Source of the DNA: Sporomusa acidovorans
Lineage (GTDB): Bacteria; Bacillota; Negativicutes; Sporomusales; Sporomusaceae
NCBI RefSeq assembly: GCF_002257695.2
Contig: NZ_CP155571.1
Strand: one strand, 5' to 3'
Length of the DNA: 64,000 bases
Below, piece by piece: positions 18,162 to 26,674 of this stretch (position 1 is the first letter of the stretch; every line of letters starts with the position of its first letter). Made by a program: the position numbers and the translations under genes. A model generated the notes under the pieces. It was given only the letters and a program-made list of their open reading frames with translations. It did not search any database and was not told the DNA's origin.

Positions 18162-18304
18162 CGTTACCGGCGTTACCAGACCCTGAAACTCCTTATAATT
18201 CGCGGGATTCAGCGGTAACACCAAGGCAAAAAATGGCGTTACCGCGGCGTTACCTTTCTAGAAAATGGCGTTACCTTGCTACTAAAGGTAACGTCGGTAA
18301 CGCC
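18162..18304. repeat. Iteron-like array A: eight GGTAACGCC-type words
   Basis: GGCGTTACC or its complement, with slight variants, occurs at 18162, 18169, 18214, 18235, 18246, 18267, 18287 and 18296 in both orientations, with no gene present. Position directly after the helicase gene suggests a replication origin. The same word makes array K at 27142-27289. Confidence 0.75.
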
Positions 18305-18356
18305 AAAATAGGCCCCTTCTTCTAAAAAATAAAAAGCGGTGGAGGTGATAAGAAAA

Positions 18357-18716
18357 ATGTTAATGCCGGGTATTGATTTTGAAGTTAATAAGAAACCGGC
18401 TGAGCAGAATCGCTATTCAACGGCGGAATGCGTCATAAATGCCATTTATGCTGGCACATTCAACGGTTCGGTTTTAATCAAAGTATTACCGGAATATCAG
18501 CAAGTTTTGGGCCTCGCTGTATGGGTATGTTCTAATCCGGAGACAGCCGCCCGTAAGCGGCAGGCAGAAGTTGAATTGGTTTTTACTACAGAGGAATTAA
18601 AACTTGTCGTTGAAACGGCAATGGATGGAATAGAAGAGTTGCGCTGTCTGATCGACGCGAAACGCATGTTTGGCGGCGTGATCGGCGAGGCAAAAGAAGG
18701 AAACTATGAGTTTTAA
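18357..18716 (+). CDS. Unknown element protein
   Basis: 119 aa from ATG 18357, preceded by GGTGGAGGTG. It is mixed alpha/beta and acidic, with no motif I recognise. Its last codons overlap the next gene by 11 bases, so the two are translated together. It lies between the putative origin and the tail genes. Confidence 0.6.
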   Translation: MLMPGIDFEVNKKPAEQNRYSTAECVINAIYAGTFNGSVLIKVLPEYQQVLGLAVWVCSNPETAARKRQAEVELVFTTEELKLVVETAMDGIEELRCLIDAKRMFGGVIGEAKEGNYEF

Positions 18717-19260
18717 ACAATTCATAATAGCTCAGGGACGCCGGGATGATTCAATAGGTGATATCGCCAGGGATGTTGCGAAAGACAAGAACTTTCCGTA
18801 TTCGGGTGATCTTAAAAGTCTTATCCGATATCTGCGAAGGTGTGACGCCTGCCCGGGGGCATTGGAGGCATTGCAAAAGGCCTGTAACGAGTGGAGCAAG
18901 GAGGGGGCCATGACTGATTTAGTAGTGGCATATCGACAGGAGATTGCAAATCAGATTTATCAAGTCTGTAAGCAATGGAAACAAACAGATTTGTTGTTGA
19001 CCCTTTTTGATGATAACAACCAGGCAGAAGAGAATCGCAAGATTGCAAAATTCAAGGTTCGCAAAATGATTATTAAAGCTTATCACGAATTCCAAACAGC
19101 CCATAACCTGGACAACAATACAATGGCGGAAATTCACCGCGCCTGGTGCGCATCGATCGCAAAGCAAGGGCGCGCATTAGACAGACCGCAAAATGAAATT
19201 GTGCGCGTGTTCAAGTTTTGGACTCGCGTCCCTGCCATGGCGGACAGGGGGTCAAAATAA
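18706..19260 (+). CDS. Protein with YozE SAM-like domain
   Basis: 184 aa. The first 70 residues (MSFKQFIIAQ ... DSIGDIARDVAKDKNFP ... LIRYLRRCDACPGALEALQKACNEWSK) match the YozE SAM-like fold, a small helical module found in Firmicutes phages and chromosomes whose function is not known. The C-terminal 110 residues are helical and unrecognised. Confidence 0.65.
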   Translation: MSFKQFIIAQGRRDDSIGDIARDVAKDKNFPYSGDLKSLIRYLRRCDACPGALEALQKACNEWSKEGAMTDLVVAYRQEIANQIYQVCKQWKQTDLLLTLFDDNNQAEENRKIAKFKVRKMIIKAYHEFQTAHNLDNNTMAEIHRAWCASIAKQGRALDRPQNEIVRVFKFWTRVPAMADRGSK

Positions 19261-19339
19261 TGCAGGCATTGGGCAGGCCGCCGCCGGCGCCGTACTTTTC
19301 ATCAAAACATCAATAAAATTTTGAGGGGGAAACTTACAA

Positions 19340-20065
19340 ATGGACTATTTTGACAAAAAACGAGCGATCCTTAATGATCGGATGCTTTCGGACGCTGGCA
19401 AAAAAAGCAAAATATCGGAATTGCAAAAGCAAACCCGCGAAGAATTGTTGTCAGAACAGAATATTAATAAAACACACATCGAAGCTGTTAGGGGACAAAT
19501 TAATGAAATGCGAAAATCAAAATTTGTCCGGCCTTTGCCGAAAGTGTCAATACCGAATCACGAAAGTATGGCTTCAGCAGATATCGGTATTGCTACGCTG
19601 CTTGCACAGTCTGTCGCACTGGCGGCTGAGCAGCGGTCTTTTGAAAGATTAATAACGAAGCTCTCTATGGCTGATACGGCTGATAAGTTTTTGGCTGCAG
19701 TGAGCGATGCTATTCAAGAGAATCCGGCTGCGGTTGTAAGAGGGTTCCTGGGTATCAAGCAAGGCTTTGAGCGGTTCGACATTAATGGCACCGGTTTACG
19801 GGCACGTCTTAATCAGCTCTACAATGAAGCTTGTACTGCTGAACAGACGCCGCAAGAAAAGAAGTGGATTGCAGCAAATGCTACCAAATTGGAAGAATTG
19901 CAGCGGCGAGAAACATTATTATTTACGGAATCAATGAATATTGAACAAAACCTGCAAATACTGTCGAATGACATTAGTACCGAAAAAGGAAAGGATTGGT
20001 ATTTCGGCGGCGGTAAGCAAGAAGCAAAAGAATCAGCGCCATATGGCCTGGTAATGGATGAATAA
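19340..20065 (+). CDS. Unknown coiled-coil element protein
   Basis: 241 aa, strongly charged and helical, with likely coiled coil in residues 1-60 and 170-215. Clear ribosome-binding site (GAGGGGGA) and ATG. It precedes the tail chaperones where a structural or scaffold-like gene would be expected, but I see no family match. Confidence 0.6.
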   Translation: MDYFDKKRAILNDRMLSDAGKKSKISELQKQTREELLSEQNINKTHIEAVRGQINEMRKSKFVRPLPKVSIPNHESMASADIGIATLLAQSVALAAEQRSFERLITKLSMADTADKFLAAVSDAIQENPAAVVRGFLGIKQGFERFDINGTGLRARLNQLYNEACTAEQTPQEKKWIAANATKLEELQRRETLLFTESMNIEQNLQILSNDISTEKGKDWYFGGGKQEAKESAPYGLVMDE

Positions 20066-20123
20066 AAAAGCTTTGAATGATTACAAAGACGTTATTTGTA
20101 AAAATATAAAGGAGTAGTGAAAT

Positions 20124-20579
20124 ATGAATGATAAAGACGAAATGAGCATTATTTTCCCGGAACGTGAGGTGGTATTATCGCAAGAAACCATAACAATTTC
20201 ACCATTCCCTTTCGGGAAGTGGCCTAAGATTATCGCCTTGGCAACTGGTATTGTCGGCATTGCAATTGAAGAGTACCAAAAACATGGTGAGGCGCTATTT
20301 GATATTTCACTAGACAATGATCGCTTCAAGATAAGTCCAGAAATTGTTAATTTTGTTATTCGCCTCTTTAGTGAGGGTGGTGATGATCTTTTAGATATCC
20401 TGGCAATCGGGGCCAATAAACCCCGGTCATGGGTGGAGGCCCTGCCGGGCGATGACGGTATGACGCTCCTTATACATGTCATGCAGGTAAACAGAGATTT
20501 TTTTTCCGGGCGGGTCCTCCCCAAATTTCCAATGCTGACGGCGGGACTCGCGACAACGATATCGGCTGGGGACAGATAA
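20124..20579 (+). CDS. Phage tail assembly chaperone (G-type)
   Basis: 151 aa with AAAGGAG upstream. Size, acidic composition and position directly before a short -1-frame ORF and the tape-measure gene fit the G protein of the tail-chaperone pair. The region FVIRLFSEGGDDLLDILAIGANKP is typical. G binds the tape measure and helps tail-tube polymerisation. Near its end lies a T TTT TTT heptamer (20498-20504) in the correct phase for -1 slippage into the next ORF. Confidence 0.75.
   Translation: MNDKDEMSIIFPEREVVLSQETITISPFPFGKWPKIIALATGIVGIAIEEYQKHGEALFDISLDNDRFKISPEIVNFVIRLFSEGGDDLLDILAIGANKPRSWVEALPGDDGMTLLIHVMQVNRDFFSGRVLPKFPMLTAGLATTISAGDR
20498..20504 (+). other. Programmed -1 ribosomal frameshift site
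   Basis: Codons of the G frame are GAT TTT TTT TCC. The heptamer T TTT TTT lets both tRNAs slip back one base and resume at 20504. The -1 frame then runs without a stop through 20776, fusing G to the downstream ORF. Confidence 0.75.
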
Positions 20580-20776
20580 TTGCCACGTTGTTGCATAACG
20601 GCCACAGAATGCGTGAAATTGAACTTTACACTAAAGATCAGTTGATATTCTACTATGATGCAGCCAAAGAGCAGGAAATCGAACGGCGGACTGATTTTAT
20701 TTATGCTGTACGGGCAGCCGTTTATCTGGACGGCTCCACACTCAATAGAATGATGGAAGAGCAGACCAAGAAATAA
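20504..20776 (+). CDS. Tail assembly chaperone T extension (made as GT fusion)
   Basis: The -1 frame from 20504 is open for 90 codons (FRAGPPQISNADGG ... GWGQIIATLLHNGHRMREI ... TKDQLIFYYDAAKEQEIERR). It lacks a ribosome-binding site at its only internal candidate start (TTG 20588), as expected for an ORF reached by slippage. The fused product (20124-20504 joined to 20504-20776) would have about 217 residues. Confidence 0.7.
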   Translation, partial: FRAGPPQISNADGGTRDNDIGWGQIIATLLHNGHRMREIELYTKDQLIFYYDAAKEQEIERRTDFIYAVRAAVYLDGSTLNRMMEEQTKK

Positions 20777-20790
20777 TCAATAAAGTTGAC

Positions 20791-20818
20791 AGGGCAGGCT
20801 TTCCCAAAAGCCTGCCCT
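20791..20818. repeat. Hairpin ahead of the tape-measure gene
   Basis: AGGGCAGGCTTT (20791-20802) pairs exactly with AAAGCCTGCCCT (20807-20818). No T run follows, and the ribosome-binding site of the next gene begins nine bases later, so it may adjust expression rather than terminate. Confidence 0.6.
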
Positions 20819-20841
20819 AAAAAGAATGGAGGTTTTTATGT

Positions 20842-23800
20842 ATGGCAGGTAAGGCGATTGTCGTAAAAATTACCGCCGACAACCAGGGCTTTGTAAAGGC
20901 TATTTTTCATACGGTGGAGATGGCCAAGGCTGCGGAACGCGCGCTTGTTCAAGCCGGCAGCTCCGCGGGAACGGGCTTTAGCAACGCCTCAGCCAGTACC
21001 GCGGCGTTTGGCCAGACCCTGGCGAATGTGACTATCATAGCCAACGGCGTTGTTAATGTAGTCGGCAAAATCAGAGATATACTGGCGAAAGCGATTGCTC
21101 CCGGGATTGATTATACAAAACAGATGGAGTCGGCGCGTGTCGGCGTGGCCGGTATTCTGCTGTCCATGACGGAACTGAATGGCCGGCAGTTAGAACTCAA
21201 TGAGGCATTGTCTATTTCAGAACAGACTTTCGAATCACTGCAGCAGCGCTCCTTGCAATTTAATCTCAATATTAAAGATACGGCGGGCGCCTTTCAGGCT
21301 ATAGTCGGGCCTGGCCTGGCGGCGCAGATGACGCTGGAGGAAATAGTTCAAATCGCTACTACCGGTACCAAGGCGGTCAAAAGTTTTGGGTTGGATTCGA
21401 TGCAAGTAATTCAAGAACTTAGAGCCATGGTTTCCGGTGACATCAATATGGACAGCCAGGTATCAAAGGCGTTGGGAATAACGGCAACAGAGGTGGCGCA
21501 GGCTAAGCAGACGGCGGGCGGGTTGTTCCAGTACCTTAATGATAAACTGAAGGGCTTTTTGCTGGTGGCCGGGGAGATCCCGAAAACCCTTGCCGGGAAA
21601 ACCGACATGCTGAATGCGGCTCTTAGCCTGGTATCGGAACAAGGATTTAAACCGCTGATTGACACGGCAAAGGCTGGCCTGGATGCAATAATTGGATATT
21701 TGACAATAACGACCGTCAAAACCGATGAATTCGGCAAGACTATTAAAAAAGTTGAAATGAATCCGGAAGTAGTTTCAGCTTTGAAAGAGAGTTCAGAATA
21801 CCTTTCCGGACTGATAAAAAGCGGTGTCAACTTTTCTGTTACCCTAGCTAAGATAGCCTCCGGTCCGGCTCCGTTGCTATTGTCTGTGATTAAGCTGATT
21901 CTTGATAATGCCGGCCAGGTGACTTTCACATTGTTGGCATGGATGTCCATTAGCAAGCTACGGCCAATACTAGCCGATATTCTTCTGCAATTGCAGTATC
22001 AACTTTCTATTTTTCGAATGCTGGTAGCAACGAGCGGGACTTTTAAAGCTACGCTAATAACTACAGGCACGGTCATAAAATCTCTGTTGGCTACTACCGG
22101 CTGGGGATTACTGGCGGTTGCAATTGGCTATGCTGCCGATCAGGCGTTCAAGCTGTATGAGAATTTAAGCAAGGCCGGCAAAGCAAAAACTGACTACTTC
22201 AAGGAAAAAGAAAACATCAATTCTCCTCTACCACAGCAACTTGAAGGCAAACTGGAAAAGCCCGTATATAATGTAAATCCCGATGTAAACATGGGTTTAA
22301 AGCAAGGCACAATGGACAAATTAGAAAAATTTATAGCTGCCATAAATTATATGTTTCCTGATAATGCTGTAACGGTTACCAGCGGATTCCGGCCAGGTGA
22401 TACGGGTGGCCATGGCCGGGGCGAAAAAGCCGACATCTATGTGGCCGGCACAGAAGACCCGTTTTTCAGGCAACAGATAATGAGCCTTGCGAAAGAATTT
22501 GGGATAGCAGTGCTTGATGAAATGACCGCGCCGGCAGACCCTAGTAAAGCGGATATGTGGGGGCCGCATTTGGACTTAAATTTTTCCGAAGAAAATGACC
22601 TTAATCTTACTGACCCGCCGCAAACAGCTAAAGAACTAAAAGAAGCGGAATTAAAATTTTTGGAAGCGCAGCGGGAAGGGATAGAAAAAGAATATATTGC
22701 CCAGCTTTCGCAGCAGGAAACAAAGCTAAAGCAGCAGTTTCAGTCCGCAGAAATCGGTGACAATGAATACTTTGAGCAAATCGGCACGATTCTAACACAA
22801 AAGGTTGTCGCGCAGATCGAAACGATTCGCGGGGAGATTGCCGATAAAACCGAGGCGATGAGCAATAAGAATTATACGGCTGCGGATAAGAAGAACATAG
22901 AGGCCGAGATTGAGGCGTTGCTGTCTGAGATTCGCGTCAAAGAAATTGAACTGGCCGAGGCACAAAGCACGAATTCCTATGAATACCGGCAGGCTGCGCT
23001 GGAATCCAAAGATCAGGCACTGGATGCGCAAATCTTACTGCTGAAGCTGGAAGGCAACTTAGAGCAGGCGGCGCGAATGGAATTGCAGAAGTCGGAGAAT
23101 GTGAAACGGCTGGCCAAGCTTGCGGCTAATAAGGCCGATCTTGCCTTGAAGGCGCAGCAGGCGTCCAATGCCGCCAGTATTATTGAAGCACAGGTTACGG
23201 ATGCTACGACTAATATTGGTTATGTTGTCAACGATATGGGCCTGGCACAGGGTAAGCTAATTCAAAGCGTCTTGGACGGGACCACTGCTGCCGGCGATTC
23301 TATCAAGCAATTTCAGGCTGATTTTGATACTAAAATCAAAACGTATGTGGACAAGCTGAATGCCGCGCTTGCCGCCGCCAAGGAAATTGGCTGGATGGCT
23401 AAAGCCCGGGAGATTGAGCAGAAATTAAGGGAAGTAAAAGGCACTGTCCTGGACTATATCACGGATTTGCTTGACGCCCTGGATAAAGCCTTGCAGCAGC
23501 AGATTGACGCTATCAACGCTAATCTGGATTTGACGCCGCTCCAAAAAACAGATTTGATTGAGGCCGCTCAGCGGGCTACCGCGGCGAAAAAGGCGGTTGT
23601 TTATGGAATGCAGGCAGATGCTATTTTGGCGCAGGGGAATAAAGGCGCCGAGATCATGGCAAATATTGCAGCCAATCAAGCTAATTTATCTACTGAAACA
23701 TCTAAATACGTGACAATATTAGAACAGGTACGTAAAGCTTCAAAAGACGCCTTCGAAGACGGCCTACTAACTTTTCTTACTGACGGCATAACAAAATGCG

Positions 23801-24423
23801 CAACTCTTGGAGAAGCTTTCCGGAACTTAGCGGTTACCGTATTAAGCGCTATTCAGAGGATTTATGCGCAAGCCCTGACAAAAAATATTATGGCAGCTTT
23901 GGGGTTAACTTCACCGGTACGCCCGACAGTGAACGGAATTGCCGTACAAGGGCCGTTTAAAGCAGACGGGAGTTTCGCTACAGGCGGCAGCTTTGTCGAT
24001 TCTTTCGGCGTGGTTCATGGTCCCGGTACCAGTACAAGTGACAGCATATTGGCTTACGCGCAAAAGTTCGGCAAGATCATTAATATCGGTAACGGGGAGG
24101 GCATATTAACCGGTAGGGCGGTACAAAATCTTGGAGAAAGGGCATTGGCGGCATTGAATGATGGCGTTGACCCTAGAAAGATATTTAAAAACTATGCTAC
24201 GGGTGGTTTGCTAACAGATAGGAATGTTGCCGCGATTCCCGGGCCGCAAGAACTGGCCGCTTCACTGGTTAATAACAATAGTACTACTATTCCGCTCAGT
24301 ATCGCGAATTTTATTGATCCTGGCACGATGAGCAAGTTTGTTAAATCTCGTGAAGGTAAGCGAGCTTTACTGAACTATATTAAAGAAGATGCGGGAACCA
24401 TAAAACGTATTTTAAGGATATGA
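20842..24423 (+). CDS. Phage tail tape-measure protein with embedded M15-type peptidase motif
   Basis: 1193 aa. The N-terminal 230 residues read as a tape-measure domain (TKQMESARVGVAGILLSM ... GLAAQMTLEEIVQIATTGTKA). Hydrophobic stretches occur at about 340-440 and coiled coil at about 580-760. The C-terminal end has the usual glycine-rich pattern (ATGGSF ... HGPGTSTSDSILA). Residues 490-580 insert a VanY/M15-like motif set: H524 and D531 (GGHGRGEKADIY) and H576 (WGPHLDL), the spacing of the first two equal to that of VanX. Tape measures set tail length and can carry wall-degrading domains for DNA entry. At about 1.5 A per residue in a helical tail this suggests roughly 180 nm, an estimate only. 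Confidence 0.9.
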   Translation: MAGKAIVVKITADNQGFVKAIFHTVEMAKAAERALVQAGSSAGTGFSNASASTAAFGQTLANVTIIANGVVNVVGKIRDILAKAIAPGIDYTKQMESARVGVAGILLSMTELNGRQLELNEALSISEQTFESLQQRSLQFNLNIKDTAGAFQAIVGPGLAAQMTLEEIVQIATTGTKAVKSFGLDSMQVIQELRAMVSGDINMDSQVSKALGITATEVAQAKQTAGGLFQYLNDKLKGFLLVAGEIPKTLAGKTDMLNAALSLVSEQGFKPLIDTAKAGLDAIIGYLTITTVKTDEFGKTIKKVEMNPEVVSALKESSEYLSGLIKSGVNFSVTLAKIASGPAPLLLSVIKLILDNAGQVTFTLLAWMSISKLRPILADILLQLQYQLSIFRMLVATSGTFKATLITTGTVIKSLLATTGWGLLAVAIGYAADQAFKLYENLSKAGKAKTDYFKEKENINSPLPQQLEGKLEKPVYNVNPDVNMGLKQGTMDKLEKFIAAINYMFPDNAVTVTSGFRPGDTGGHGRGEKADIYVAGTEDPFFRQQIMSLAKEFGIAVLDEMTAPADPSKADMWGPHLDLNFSEENDLNLTDPPQTAKELKEAELKFLEAQREGIEKEYIAQLSQQETKLKQQFQSAEIGDNEYFEQIGTILTQKVVAQIETIRGEIADKTEAMSNKNYTAADKKNIEAEIEALLSEIRVKEIELAEAQSTNSYEYRQAALESKDQALDAQILLLKLEGNLEQAARMELQKSENVKRLAKLAANKADLALKAQQASNAASIIEAQVTDATTNIGYVVNDMGLAQGKLIQSVLDGTTAAGDSIKQFQADFDTKIKTYVDKLNAALAAAKEIGWMAKAREIEQKLREVKGTVLDYITDLLDALDKALQQQIDAINANLDLTPLQKTDLIEAAQRATAAKKAVVYGMQADAILAQGNKGAEIMANIAANQANLSTETSKYVTILEQVRKASKDAFEDGLLTFLTDGITKCATLGEAFRNLAVTVLSAIQRIYAQALTKNIMAALGLTSPVRPTVNGIAVQGPFKADGSFATGGSFVDSFGVVHGPGTSTSDSILAYAQKFGKIINIGNGEGILTGRAVQNLGERALAALNDGVDPRKIFKNYATGGLLTDRNVAAIPGPQELAASLVNNNSTTIPLSIANFIDPGTMSKFVKSREGKRALLNYIKEDAGTIKRILRI

Positions 24424-24426
24424 TAA

Positions 24427-24456
24427 TTGACGAAAAACGGCAAAAAATGGTATAGT
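24427..24456 (+). promoter_or_regulatory. Promoter of the moron gene
   Basis: TTGACG (24427-24432), 18-base spacer, TATAGT (24451-24456), beginning directly after the tape-measure stop codon. Confidence 0.65.
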
Positions 24457-24478
24457 CAAAGCAAAAAGGGTGATTTCA

Positions 24479-24985
24479 ATGAAGAAATTTATAGGTCTCT
24501 TCGTACTGGTCGTGCTATTTTGTTTAACATCGACTTCAGAGGCTAAAATATCCAGGCAATACGATTCTTTTAGTGACTATTATGGGGTATCAAGTATAGT
24601 TTCAAATATTGGTGATTTAAACCGTATTGTATTTGCTAAAGGATACACTAAAAATTCGACTACTCCCAATTATATGCTTACTCTTGCAAAATACACTCAT
24701 GATAATTGGTGGTTTTTTTCAAGTAATTTTTTAGAGATTAAGATAGGCGATGCAATAAAGTCACTTCCAGTATACCGGTCAGATAGTCAATATATTAAGG
24801 ATAATGGGTATTTACCGTTTTATACGAACACGCATATTATGTTTCCTAATGAAGTGATTAGTAAACTGAAAGACGTCGACACTGTTACATTAAGAATTTA
24901 TTTTGACAATCAGCCTTCTGTTGATCTTGTTGTGCCGCAAAAAGTCCTGGCTGAATGGCAAGAGGTCATTGCTGCGGAAAAATGA
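24479..24985 (+). CDS. Secreted moron-like protein of unknown function
   Basis: 168 aa with a strong signal peptide (KKFIGLFVLVVLFCLTSTSEA). The mature part is rich in aromatic residues and beta-prone, without a known motif. It has its own promoter and a strong terminator, and it looks more AT-rich than the tail genes. That is the classic moron arrangement for genes expressed from a lysogen. A surface or periplasmic role, for example receptor blocking, would fit but is a guess. Confidence 0.65.
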   Translation: MKKFIGLFVLVVLFCLTSTSEAKISRQYDSFSDYYGVSSIVSNIGDLNRIVFAKGYTKNSTTPNYMLTLAKYTHDNWWFFSSNFLEIKIGDAIKSLPVYRSDSQYIKDNGYLPFYTNTHIMFPNEVISKLKDVDTVTLRIYFDNQPSVDLVVPQKVLAEWQEVIAAEK

Positions 24986-25000
24986 TTGCTATGTAATGAG

Positions 25001-25046
25001 GGGCAGGCTGGCGCCGCGCGGTACGTGCACCAGCCTGCCCTTTTTT
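25001..25046 (+). terminator. Terminator after the moron gene
   Basis: GGGCAGGCTGG (25001-25011) pairs exactly with CCAGCCTGCCC (25030-25040), followed by six Ts. Confidence 0.88.
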
Positions 25047-25154
25047 GGAATTAACTCAAATAATGTGGAAGGGTTTACCAGTGCTTTCCTGGACTTTTCT
25101 GTCCGGAGGAAAAACTTGATTTAGGGTTTTTCGTTGCCCGGCAGTAAAAATCGC

Positions 25155-25592
25155 GATGCAATTTTGTATGCGTCCATGCATCTTAAAAAGTGTGCATCCG
25201 GACGCAAAAAGGGTGCAGTAGGGTGCAGCGTCCACCGTGGGGCAAATGGTAACGCGTTACTATTCGCCTTAATGGTAATGTTACCATTACTGAGGGGATT
25301 TCGTTCTTGGGGCGCTCCACTTTGGAGTGGAGCATTTTAAAGGAACGCTCCACTGTAGTACTACGGATTTGCAGAGTGTATTACTACAGTACTACACTAC
25401 TTTCGGCGTGATTATCCGTGTGATTAATTGCGCGTAATGATTGCGTGATTAATTGCGTTAAGAACCAACGAACTGCGGAAATTCCGCAGTTAGAAACAAA
25501 CATTGGTGTAGACGGCAAGGAACGTCCCCTCCAAGTCGATAATGTGTTGGGGAATTTCCCCACGTCTGCCCCCTGTGGGAATTCCAACACAT
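25155..25592. repeat. Non-coding run of successive palindrome clusters
   Basis: No gene is credible between 24986 and 25994. Consecutive short clusters each use their own word, in direct and inverted copies. TGCGTCC/GGACGCA with GTGCA: 25169-25233. GTAACGCGTTAC: 25249-25260, then TAATGGTAA..TTACCATTA: 25270-25289. GCTCCAC/GTGGAGC in three copies: 25314-25354. GTAGTACTAC and relatives: 25355-25400. GTGATTAATTGCG twice: 25420-25432 and 25445-25457. The perfect 21-bp palindrome AACTGCGGAA-A-TTCCGCAGTT: 25471-25491. ATGTGTTGG/CCAACACAT enclosing GGGGAATTTCCCC: 25542-25592. Confidence 0.8.
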
Positions 25593-25675
25593 ATAAGAAG
25601 TTGGCCGAAAAAAATAAATAACCGGGAATAGTCCGGCTAGAGTACGCTTTCGGACTTAGTAGAATTACGGAAAAT

Positions 25676-25840
25676 CCCTCCCATATCTCCCGTTCCTCCC
25701 AATCCCAGTAATGGCGCGGCTTTTTTATGGGAGGCAAATAAGAATGAATGGGAGGCAAATTTTAACCTCCCAATTACCCTCCCGTTAAGGAAGCTAGTAA
25801 ATTCGCGGCATTGGGAGGTACGGGAGGAAAGGGAGGCAGT
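25676..25840. repeat. GGGAGG word cluster with 27-bp inverted repeat
   Basis: Ten copies of GGGAGG or its complement. Arms 25677-25703 and 25810-25836 are inverted repeats matching at 23 of 27 positions. TGGGAGGCAAAT occurs twice between them (25729 and 25750 regions). Confidence 0.8.
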
Positions 25841-25994
25841 TTCGGAGGTTTCCCCAAAGTCCAAAGTGGGGGGCGTGCGGAATTTGCATAAGCTCTGTAG
25901 AAATAGCTCAGTGCTTAATAATTTACGGCTTACATTTAAGCCGCAAAAAATAAATAGCCGGGGTTATTCCCGGCCAGATCGGAGAGTGTACATC

Positions 25995-26315
25995 ATGAAA
26001 AATGAGTTGGAGCAGGTATTGTTTAGCGATAGCGACAATATGCTGGATGAACTGCAAGCGCTCATAGATTCACAACCGAAAGAATCCCGTGAGCGCAAGG
26101 CACTAATCAATCTTAGAGCATATCTAATGTTTACGACAGAGCCGGAGCAGGATTTATTGTATTCCCCTGCGTCAATGGCAGCAGCGTCCTTGCGGGCCAC
26201 GGGGCTGATAAACGACACAGGGCGGGATGAAAGCCTTACGGCACTGATATTGCAGTCGGCAATAGAGGCATGGCTTTTGGTTAATGGGCAACAGGACAAA
26301 GAAAATTTGAATTAG
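25995..26315 (+). CDS. Small acidic protein of unknown function
   Basis: 106 aa from ATG 25995, with GGAGA at 25981-25985. It is helical and acidic, with no recognised family. The frame is open further 5' but crosses palindromic DNA without a better start. It is followed by a 10-bp-arm hairpin. Confidence 0.5.
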   Translation: MKNELEQVLFSDSDNMLDELQALIDSQPKESRERKALINLRAYLMFTTEPEQDLLYSPASMAAASLRATGLINDTGRDESLTALILQSAIEAWLLVNGQQDKENLN

Positions 26316-26330
26316 AGAGCAGAATTTTGC

Positions 26331-26609
26331 GCTGCCCTCAATTCTGAGGGCAGCTTGACTTTACGAACACATTAACAGCCGTCCCGATCGGAGCCGGTTG
26401 AGGTATCCAACTTGGACACCTGTCCTGTTGTCGTTTAGGCCGGCAGCAAATTGTTATCTTTCTGACGGATAACAATGGGCTTATTGAATGAATACCCTTT
26501 GCAGGTGCAGTGGGAGTGCTCATAAAGCCTATAATGGCCAACATTCAAAATATTCATAGCTATCGTTCGGGGCGATAGCTAATTGCCGGGAACCTGGCTC
26601 CCGACAATT
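26331..26609. repeat. Series of distinct hairpins in a gene-free stretch
   Basis: The 359 bases between 26316 and 26674 hold no credible gene. They contain GCTGCCCTCA/TGAGGGCAGC (26331-26354), TTGTTATC/GATAACAA (26451-26475), TAGCTATCG/CGATAGCTA (26557-26581) and AATTGCCGGGA/TCCCGACAATT (26581-26609). The first may terminate the preceding gene; the rest continue the palindrome pattern. Confidence 0.65.
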
Positions 26610-26674
26610 CGACAGCCAGAAACAGTTGCCCCGCCCCAGAGCAAAAAAAATAACCGGCGCAATGGCCGGGATAA

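Noticed and set aside
20588..20776. Independent 62-codon gene starting at TTG
   Set aside because: No ribosome-binding site, and the frame is open back to the slippery heptamer; better explained as the frameshift extension.
25134..25864. Several ORFs of 68-124 codons on both strands in the palindrome region
   Set aside because: No ribosome-binding sites, sequence dominated by inverted words, mutually overlapping frames and no recognisable protein features.
26338..26544. Minus-strand 68-codon ORF
   Set aside because: No ribosome-binding site, unusual proline/cysteine-rich composition, and it overlaps hairpins.
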